Positions 7,740-13,681 of a stretch of 64,000 nucleotides of DNA are shown here, piece after piece. Made by a program: the position numbers and the translations under genes. The stretch is from Dellaglioa kimchii (GTDB taxonomy: Bacteria; Bacillota; Bacilli; Lactobacillales; Lactobacillaceae), in NCBI RefSeq assembly GCF_046115505.1, contig NZ_CP170736.1, forward strand, positions 1,364,001 to 1,428,000. Reading direction: 5' to 3'. Numbering within the stretch: the stretch's first letter is position 1; each line of letters starts with the position of its first letter. The notes below the pieces were generated by a model that was not told where the DNA came from, did no database searches, and saw only the letters and a list, made by a program, of their open reading frames with translations.

Positions 7740-9296
7740 ATGAAATCAAAAAATAGAATTGTGATAGGCAGCTTATGTGCCTTAATGTTGTTCGGGGGAG
7801 CAACGTTAAGCGGAAAAGTTTCAGCAAGTACACAAGAAGAAACAATTAGTTCAAGTATTGCAACTATAAAAGAGCAAACTTTAGAAAATGTACTAAGTGA
7901 ATCAACAGAATCAAATAAGACAGATTCTAGTAGTTCAAGTAGTAGTGTAGCTGATGAAAAAATGGATTCAGAAGTTGATACGACAAAGGCAACAAGTTCT
8001 GAATCATCGTCTACTATACTATCCAGTGAGAAAACAGATAGTCAAAAGGACAACAAGAAACAAGTGGAACAGGCTAAAAAACAAAGTATGACAACACGTA
8101 CGGTATTTGATGATTATAAAGATTCAGATATTGTAGGGTTATTTATGGGTGGAAGTAAAAAAACGATTAGCATTGACGATGTACTTAGTAAAGAATCGAC
8201 CACAATGTCTTCAGATGCAGCGATAGGGGACCCATTTTATGGGCAGGATGATGAGGGTAATGGAAATAGTGTTGATGGCTCAGGAACACCAGAAGGATCA
8301 CCTGATTACTATCCTGCTGTATCTTTAGATAACTACGTATTCAATGTTAAAGTAACCAAACCAGATGGTACGGTTACGGTTTATGCACCTTTTCATCCAG
8401 CGACATATGATCCAATAGAAACACTCATGCAAGCACCAATTATAGTTAAAAATTCTGATTTAGCAATTGGGGAAAATAAAGTTGAGTTTACAGTTACAAG
8501 AGTAATAGGTGGGAAAACCAGTGATCCAACTAAGGGAACTATCATTGTAACTATACCAAATCCTAAGATTAAAGTAGATGCAATTGCAGGTGATAAATTA
8601 GACAGTACGCCTAATACGGATATCCCAGTAGTTGATGTCACAAGCACTGAGTATCCAGTTAGCTATACAGTGAATAGTGACCATGCAAAGACCTTAACAA
8701 CTCAAATTACAGATTCTTATGGCGATGCAGCACACACCAGTCAATATAAGGAGGAGTACGATAATAGTAAAACGCTAGGTAAAGATCACACTAATACGAT
8801 TAAGATGACCGACTTGACGGTTAAACAACATACAATAACAGTCACAACAACGGATGATCAAGGTAATGCGACTATTAAAAAATTCATCCTTAATGTTAAA
8901 AAACCAACTAAAACGTTAAAAATTAATGGCATTAATAATTTAAATTATGGAGATAAAATTAAAATACCAAATGAAAAAACCAATTTAACGCCATTAACTG
9001 GTCTTAATGTGGATCTTTCAGCTGTGGATGCCGGCAACTGGGAGTTGACTGTAAAATCAACAGGATTAACTGATGATCCAGATGCTTTTGTCTTTAAAAG
9101 CGATGCCAATGCTACAGAACAAATCATTAATGATACTGGTATAACCGTTTTATCAGGTAATGGTGTAAATGATACAGGAAAGGAGTTTAACGATGATGGA
9201 ACCGGTATTTTGTTAAAGGCAGACCCATCAAAGCTTAGAGCAACTGCCTATAAAGCAGACCTGAATTGGACATTATCAAGTGTCCCAGTAAAATAA
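7740..9296 (+). CDS. large WxL-domain surface protein with Ser-rich stalk and Ig-like repeats
   Basis: A 518-residue exported protein and first gene of the second WxL cluster. A signal peptide (ending KVSAS) is followed by a Ser/Thr/Glu-rich stalk (about 30-125: SSSSSSVADE, SSESSSTILSS). A central region follows (about 190-385) with at least two Ig-like beta modules (YVFNVKVTKPDGTVTVYA; YPVSYTVNSDHAKTLTTQI). The C-terminal WxL domain carries NWELTVKS and LNWTLSSVPVK. The Ser-rich segment likely holds the binding domains away from the wall. RBS is CTGGGGGA before the ATG. The stop is immediately followed by the next copy of the promoter element, so the downstream genes have independent promoters. 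Confidence 0.9.
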   Translation: MKSKNRIVIGSLCALMLFGGATLSGKVSASTQEETISSSIATIKEQTLENVLSESTESNKTDSSSSSSSVADEKMDSEVDTTKATSSESSSTILSSEKTDSQKDNKKQVEQAKKQSMTTRTVFDDYKDSDIVGLFMGGSKKTISIDDVLSKESTTMSSDAAIGDPFYGQDDEGNGNSVDGSGTPEGSPDYYPAVSLDNYVFNVKVTKPDGTVTVYAPFHPATYDPIETLMQAPIIVKNSDLAIGENKVEFTVTRVIGGKTSDPTKGTIIVTIPNPKIKVDAIAGDKLDSTPNTDIPVVDVTSTEYPVSYTVNSDHAKTLTTQITDSYGDAAHTSQYKEEYDNSKTLGKDHTNTIKMTDLTVKQHTITVTTTDDQGNATIKKFILNVKKPTKTLKINGINNLNYGDKIKIPNEKTNLTPLTGLNVDLSAVDAGNWELTVKSTGLTDDPDAFVFKSDANATEQIINDTGITVLSGNGVNDTGKEFNDDGTGILLKADPSKLRATAYKADLNWTLSSVPVK

Positions 9297-9360
9297 CGTC
9301 AAAAAATGACACCTAACACGTAAATGTTGGTCGTTTTAAATGAAATAATTTTGGTATTAT
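9297..9360 (+). promoter_or_regulatory. WxL promoter element, copy B
   Basis: The arms CGTCAA (9297-9302) and TTGGTC (9327-9332) again have a 29-bp start-to-start spacing between GTCAA and TTGRY. The -10-like TATTAT is at 9355-9360. It begins directly after the stop codon of the preceding gene. Confidence 0.62.
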
Positions 9361-9406
9361 ATTTTTATAGAAAAGAATAACTAATTAAGAATTAAGTAAT
9401 TATAAC

Positions 9407-9469
9407 TGTCAAAAGTAAACACTTAACCGTAAAATATTGACCGTTTTTAGGTCAAATATCGACTATAGT
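9407..9469 (+). promoter_or_regulatory. WxL promoter element, copy C
   Basis: The arms TGTCAA (9407-9412) and TTGACC (9437-9442) have the same 29-bp spacing. The -10 candidate TATAGT is at 9464-9469, 27 bp after the right arm begins. With copy B it gives the small WxL array two tandem promoters. The first gene starts about 32 bp after this -10. Confidence 0.65.
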
Positions 9470-9500
9470 GAATGTATACAAAAAAATGGGGGAAACAATG

Positions 9501-10112
9501 ATGAAAAAAACTTTAATAACAACAATGATGATTAGTGGTGTGGTATTAGGTCTCGGAACAATGAATAAGGTATCTGCTGCAGATGCAACTACAGCTGATA
9601 CAACAGCTAGCGCTACTTTCGTAGCTGGTGAAGATCCATCACTTCCTGGTTCTGGTCCATTGGCCATTACAAACGTTACAAGTGGAGTTGATTTTGGTTC
9701 AAGTGCAGTTTCAGCAACAGATTCGACATTACAATCAAGTAGTGACATTAACGTAAGTGTTAGTGACCTTCGTGGAACATTTGCTGGTTGGAATGTTAGC
9801 GTTAGTGGTACACCGTTAATGAGTGATGGAGCAACTCCTACAGAATTGAAGGGTGCTACGTTAGCGCTCCCTGATGGTACTATAACAGCGGCAGCAACAG
9901 GTACTGATGCAACTAAGATGACAGCAGCTGCATCAGCAAATGTTTTAGGTGGCGGTAGTGCACAAATTAATGCACCTGTTGATAACGGTACGGGAGCAAT
10001 TACAACAAATTATAAACAGACTGATATTGCATTGCATGTTATTGGTGGTACAGCACGTGTTGCTAAATACTCAACAACATTAACTTGGACATTGACTGAC
10101 GCTCCTGCTTAA
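9501..10112 (+). CDS. small WxL-domain protein, array member 1
   Basis: A 203-residue exported protein with a signal peptide (MKKTLITTMMISGVVLGLGTMNKVSAA). A short linker with the motif ATFVAGED is followed by a WxL domain with AGWNVSV in place of the usual WxL at the first site, and LTWTLTDAPA at the end. The start is either ATG 9498 or 9501. I prefer 9501 because its 8-bp distance from GGGGG matches the paralogues. It is the most divergent of the four tandem copies and lacks their Pro-Thr-Asp repeat linker. As a WxL protein it should bind the wall surface non-covalently. Confidence 0.88.
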   Translation: MKKTLITTMMISGVVLGLGTMNKVSAADATTADTTASATFVAGEDPSLPGSGPLAITNVTSGVDFGSSAVSATDSTLQSSSDINVSVSDLRGTFAGWNVSVSGTPLMSDGATPTELKGATLALPDGTITAAATGTDATKMTAAASANVLGGGSAQINAPVDNGTGAITTNYKQTDIALHVIGGTARVAKYSTTLTWTLTDAPA

Positions 10113-10160
10113 TTAGGTTAGAGTCGGGTAAAACATTAGGAAATTTGGGGGAAATAAATT

Positions 10161-10877
10161 ATGAAAAAAGTTTTAACAAGTGCATTATTAGCAACAACCA
10201 TCTTAGGTGCAGGTTTAGCTGTGTCAAGTAACGTAAATGCTGCAGATACTGTCTTACCGGACAGTGCAACAACTGACGGATCAGTTACATTTACACCAGG
10301 TACAGATCCAACAGATCCAGTTGATCCAACAGATCCAGTTGATCCAACAGATCCTGGTGATGGTGGTGGCGGTGAAACAGGGCATGCTGGTCCTTTAGCG
10401 ATTGTATATGCAACAAAGGCAGTATCATTTGGTATTCCTAAAGATGACGGAACTGGTTCTGTTAGCACTACTGTACCTGTTTCAGCAAGTAAACAAGACC
10501 TTAAAGGTAGTAACTTTATTTCTCTTCAAGTTGCCGATACTCGTGGAACAGACGCTGGTTGGACCTTATCAGTTAAAGCAGATCAATTCAAAAGTACAAA
10601 GTCTGGCGAATTAGCTGGAGCTGTCTTAGCTTTAGGTAAAGGTGATAATACCTTAATTGGTACCGGTGCTACACCAACACCTGCATCAGCTGCTGCAGTT
10701 GCATCGGTTACTGATGGTGGAACTGTCTTATCAGCTAAAACAGGCGAAGGTGCTGGTTTAAATGCAGATAAGATTCGTGCAGACAACATGACTTTAACAA
10801 TTCCTGCAGGTTCAGCTAAAGCAGATACTTACGCAACAACGTTAAACTGGAGTCTTTCAGACGTACCAGCAGTTTAA
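10161..10877 (+). CDS. small WxL-domain protein, array member 2
   Basis: A 238-residue exported WxL protein. The signal peptide MKKVLTSALLATTILGAGLA is nearly the same as in members 3 and 4, at DNA level too. The motif VTFTPGTD leads into a DPTDPVDPTDP repeat linker and a Gly-rich hinge. The WxL domain contains TRGTDAGWTLSV and LNWSLSDVPAV. RBS GGGGGAAA is 9 bp from ATG. It lies 48 bp after member 1 with no terminator between, so the array is one transcript. The strong likeness of leader, signal peptide and linker among members 2-4 points to recent tandem duplication. Confidence 0.9.
   Translation: MKKVLTSALLATTILGAGLAVSSNVNAADTVLPDSATTDGSVTFTPGTDPTDPVDPTDPVDPTDPGDGGGGETGHAGPLAIVYATKAVSFGIPKDDGTGSVSTTVPVSASKQDLKGSNFISLQVADTRGTDAGWTLSVKADQFKSTKSGELAGAVLALGKGDNTLIGTGATPTPASAAAVASVTDGGTVLSAKTGEGAGLNADKIRADNMTLTIPAGSAKADTYATTLNWSLSDVPAV
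10305..10358 (+). repeat. 18-bp in-frame tandem repeats encoding the DPTDPV linker
   Basis: The unit GATCCAACAGATCCAGTT occurs exactly at 10305-10322 and 10323-10340, with a third diverged copy at 10341-10358. The unit length is a multiple of three, so gain or loss changes linker length without breaking the frame. Shorter, more degenerate versions lie in the next two paralogues. Confidence 0.9.
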
Positions 10878-10907
10878 ATTAAATAATAAATTCGGGGGAA
10901 ATAAATT

Positions 10908-11585
10908 ATGAAAAACGTATTAACAAGTGCATTATTATCAGCAACAATCTTAGGTGCAGGCTTAGCAGTATCAGGTAGCGTTAATGCTGCTGATATGACA
11001 CCAGCATCAACAGCAACTGGTGTTCAATTTAAAGCTGGGGACGAAGGACAAGTTATCCCTCCAGTTGACCCAACAGATCCAACAAACCCAACAGATCCTG
11101 GGGATAACGGTAATACTGGTAACAGTGGTAATCTTGCTATCATCTATGCTACTAAAGCAATTAGCTTTGGTACTGAAAATGAAATTACGGCAAATACGGT
11201 CAACTTAACATCTGATAAAGATGTTGCGGTTGAAGTTGGTGATGTTCGTGGAACAAATGCTGGTTGGACTTTAGCAGTAAGTTCTAAACAATTAGCTAAC
11301 GCTGATGAATCAGAAAAACTTGACGGCGCTGCAATTAGTTTAGGTGCAGGTGCTGTTTCAGTTGGTAATGGTTCTACAGCTAAGCACGCAGTATCATCAG
11401 CAATCGGTGACACAACAACTTCTGGGGTTGTACTTGGTGCTACAGCAGGCGCTGGTGCAGGAATTAACGTTGATAACATCAAAAATACAGATGTTAAATT
11501 AACAATTCCAGCTGGCGTTGCTAAAGCAGATATCGCATATGCTTCAACGTTAACATGGACTTTATCAGATACACCAGCAGTTTAA
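10908..11585 (+). CDS. small WxL-domain protein, array member 3
   Basis: A 225-residue exported WxL protein. The signal peptide MKNVLTSALLSATILGAGLA is followed by VQFKAGDEGQVIPPVDPTDP, a repeat linker (PTDPTNPTDPGDNGNTGN) and then the WxL domain with VRGTNAGWTLAV and LTWTLSDTPAV. It is 30 bp after member 2 with the same GGGGGAAATAAATT leader. It is closest to member 4 in the linker (FKAGDEGQVIPPV in both). Expected to be wall-bound through the WxL domain. Specific role unknown. Confidence 0.9.
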   Translation: MKNVLTSALLSATILGAGLAVSGSVNAADMTPASTATGVQFKAGDEGQVIPPVDPTDPTNPTDPGDNGNTGNSGNLAIIYATKAISFGTENEITANTVNLTSDKDVAVEVGDVRGTNAGWTLAVSSKQLANADESEKLDGAAISLGAGAVSVGNGSTAKHAVSSAIGDTTTSGVVLGATAGAGAGINVDNIKNTDVKLTIPAGVAKADIAYASTLTWTLSDTPAV

Positions 11586-11626
11586 TTATTTAAAATAAAA
11601 AAGATAAATTTTTGGGGGAATCAATT

Positions 11627-12298
11627 ATGAAAAAAGGTTTAACAAGTGCATTATTAGCAACAACAATTTTAGGTGCAGGTTTAGCAGTTTCAAGTCATGT
11701 AAATGCAGCAACACTTGCTGAAGGTGCATCAACTGATGCTAGCGTTTCATTTAAAGCTGGCGATGAAGGACAAGTTATTCCTCCAGTTAACCCAACAGAT
11801 CCAACAGACCCAACAGACCCTGGTGATGGTGGTAATACTGGTAATAGTGGTAACCTTGCTATTGTCTATGCTACAAAAACAGTAGACTTTGGTTCAGATA
11901 TTGAAATTCCTACAAAAGCATTAACTGTTAAATCAGCAAAAGATCTTGCTATTGAAGTCGGTGATGTTCGTGGAACAAACGCTGGTTGGGCACTTTCTGT
12001 TCAAGCTGACCAATTTAAGAGTGGTAGTGATGAATTAACCGGTGCTGTTCTTTCGACAGGCAAAGGTAAAGTAGTTGTTGCTGAAGCAACAGCTGGAACA
12101 ACTACAGCTGTTTCAAATGCTGTTACAGATTTGACAACAGCTGGTGTTGCTTTAAATGCCGTTAAAAATACTGGTAGTGGTGTTACTGTTGATACACTTG
12201 CAGCTGGAGATATTTCATTAACTGTACCTGCTGGTGTTGCTAAAGCAGAAGCTTACTCAACAAAAATGAACTGGACACTTTCTGACGTACCTGCTTAA
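11627..12298 (+). CDS. small WxL-domain protein, array member 4
   Basis: A 223-residue exported WxL protein. I chose the ATG at 11627, which starts the signal peptide MKKGLTSALLATTILGAGLA and has GGGGGAA upstream. A TTG at 11612 lies inside that ribosome site. The mature chain begins with VSFKAGDEGQVIPPVNPTDP and a PTDP linker. The WxL domain has VRGTNAGWALSV, so the first motif is W-A-L, and MNWTLSDVPA at the C-terminus. It is the last of the tandem array and is followed by a strong terminator. Confidence 0.9.
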   Translation: MKKGLTSALLATTILGAGLAVSSHVNAATLAEGASTDASVSFKAGDEGQVIPPVNPTDPTDPTDPGDGGNTGNSGNLAIVYATKTVDFGSDIEIPTKALTVKSAKDLAIEVGDVRGTNAGWALSVQADQFKSGSDELTGAVLSTGKGKVVVAEATAGTTTAVSNAVTDLTTAGVALNAVKNTGSGVTVDTLAAGDISLTVPAGVAKAEAYSTKMNWTLSDVPA

Positions 12299-12309
12299 AT
12301 AAGTTGTTT

Positions 12310-12352
12310 AAAAAGCATTATATGGTGGCGATCACTATATAATGCTTTTTAA
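12310..12352 (+). terminator. terminator after the small WxL array
   Basis: Perfect 14-bp arms AAAAAGCATTATAT (12310-12323) and complement (12337-12350), with a 13-nt loop and the right arm ending in a T run. No promoter is obvious before the LPQTN gene at 12391, so that gene probably depends on read-through. Confidence 0.88.
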
Positions 12353-12390
12353 CAAGAATCTTTAAAGTATCCTTGGGGGAGGTTAGTCTC

Positions 12391-12732
12391 ATGAAGAAAA
12401 AGATTATGATTATAGCGATGTTACTTTTGGGAGTTGTCATGCTGAATACTAATCAATTGGTTAGTGCGGCGACAACTGAAGCCGGGTCTACGAATGTGAC
12501 TATCGGTTTTAAAGAGAATACTAAAGTGACACAACCAACTAGTGTCCCTGAAAGAAAAACGACTGTTAATCCTGAAAAAGACATAAAAGGCTCAGTATCT
12601 TCTGTAGGTGGTATTTTACCACAAACAAATGAAGAAAAATCTGTGATGGTTGTCTTAGTAGGATTCATTCTACTATTAGGTGCACTACTATTATTCTTTA
12701 TTAAAAAAGATAAAAAAGAAAATAAAGGTTAA
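12391..12732 (+). CDS. small sortase-substrate-like protein with LPQTN motif (CscD-like)
   Basis: A 113-residue exported protein with the signal peptide MKKKIMIIAMLLLGVVMLN, a short extracellular part with NVTIGFKENTK, then LPQTNEEKS. A hydrophobic helix (VMVVLVGFILLLGALLLFFI) and the basic tail KKDKKENKG follow. The layout is that of a sortase signal, but the fifth residue is Asn instead of Gly. I chose the ATG at 12391 with GGGGGAGG upstream. The TTG at 12373 falls in the ribosome site. It is the counterpart of the LPQTG gene at 1104. It could be a substrate of a variant sortase or simply remain membrane-bound. Confidence 0.82.
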   Translation: MKKKIMIIAMLLLGVVMLNTNQLVSAATTEAGSTNVTIGFKENTKVTQPTSVPERKTTVNPEKDIKGSVSSVGGILPQTNEEKSVMVVLVGFILLLGALLLFFIKKDKKENKG

Positions 12733-12734
12733 AG

Positions 12735-12770
12735 AAAAGATAAATCAGAGTATTCTGATTTATCTTTTTT
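12735..12770 (+). terminator. terminator ending the second WxL cluster
   Basis: 15-bp stem AAAAGATAAATCAGA with its complement, a 4-nt loop and a T-rich tail. Confidence 0.9.
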
Positions 12771-12865
12771 ATTATCTTTTGGCTAAAAAGGGCTTAAGTA
12801 TTTGCGAATAAATATGTTAGAATTTATAAATATCGTTTTAAGTAAACATTTAGGAGTGAATCATT

Positions 12866-13468
12866 TTGGATAATCAAGTTATAGAAGGACAAACCATTTC
12901 ATTTGCTGATATTAGATATGGCTTAACTTACCATAATTGTACGATTGAGGCTTCTTTTGAGACAGTACGAGTTGATTCAGTAACTTTTGATCACTGTACC
13001 TTTGAACAAACCGACTTTGTACGTAGCGAATGGTTAGATACTATAATTGATCATTGTGAGTTTTTGAACGCAGAATTTAATGAAAGTTATTTTTTTAGAA
13101 CTGAAATTAAAAGCTGTCGGATGATGGGGTGTGACTTTTCTAATCGTACCGTTTTTAAAGAAACGACATTTAGAGATTGTCAGTTGAGCTATTCGAATTT
13201 TAGTGTCGCCAATTTCCAAGAAGTTGAATTTAGACGTTGTGATTTAAAAGAAACCAGTTTTCAAGCGGTTGAAATCAAGAAAAAACTGACATTCCCTGAA
13301 AGCAATATTGAAGGATGCGATTTTATTGAGACCAACATGAAGTCTGTGGATTTCTCTGAGAGTGAATTTGAAACAGTTATACTAGATCCTAAGTTGGTCC
13401 GTGGATTAACGATTAATGCTTATCAGGCAACCATTTTAGTTGCTTTATTAGGTATCAAATTGAAGTAA
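12866..13468 (+). CDS. pentapeptide-repeat protein
   Basis: A 200-residue protein with tandem A(D/N)LXX-type pentapeptides: FDHCTFEQTDF, CEFLNAEFNESYF, CDFSNRTVF, SNFSVANFQEVEF and CDFIETNMKSVDFSESEF. They should form a right-handed quadrilateral beta-helix. No signal peptide or membrane segment is visible except a short hydrophobic C-terminus (ATILVALLGIKLK). The start is TTG at 12866, with TAGGAGTG about 7 bp upstream and no better ATG. Some family members protect DNA gyrase, but most have no known role, and nothing here marks it as a Qnr/MfpA type. Confidence 0.85.
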   Translation: MDNQVIEGQTISFADIRYGLTYHNCTIEASFETVRVDSVTFDHCTFEQTDFVRSEWLDTIIDHCEFLNAEFNESYFFRTEIKSCRMMGCDFSNRTVFKETTFRDCQLSYSNFSVANFQEVEFRRCDLKETSFQAVEIKKKLTFPESNIEGCDFIETNMKSVDFSESEFETVILDPKLVRGLTINAYQATILVALLGIKLK

Positions 13469-13496
13469 GCTTACAATATTGTAAGCTTACTTTTTT
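13463..13496 (+). terminator. terminator after the pentapeptide-repeat gene
   Basis: Stem AGTAAGCTTACAA with its perfect complement, followed by TTTTTT. The hairpin overlaps the stop codon of the gene. Confidence 0.88.
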
Positions 13497-13641
13497 ATTT
13501 AATGATACGTTATAGCTGACAAATACTGGTATACCAATTGGCATACAGGATTAAATAACTATTACCTGAAAAGGACCCTAAAACCATCAAATAATGAGCG
13601 TTTATAAGAAATTTATGGATAATATTAATTCTATTTAAGCG

Positions 13642-13647
13642 TATACT
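13642..13647 (+). promoter_or_regulatory. candidate -10 box for the lectin/WxL gene
   Basis: TATACT lies 35 bp before the start codon. No good -35 box is visible, and the GTCAA/TTGAC element of the second WxL cluster is absent, so control is probably different. Confidence 0.4.
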
Positions 13648-13681
13648 ATAAGTAATAAAGATAGAGAATGGGGTGCGGGTT

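Noticed and set aside
10305..10358. Possible CRISPR-like repeats
   Set aside because: Repeats are 18 bp, contiguous without spacers, and lie inside a coding frame. No cas genes.
10136..10468. Antisense open frame with Gly-Ser-Thr repeats opposite the PTDP linker
   Set aside because: The repeats are only the complement of the sense-strand linker repeats. No start signals.
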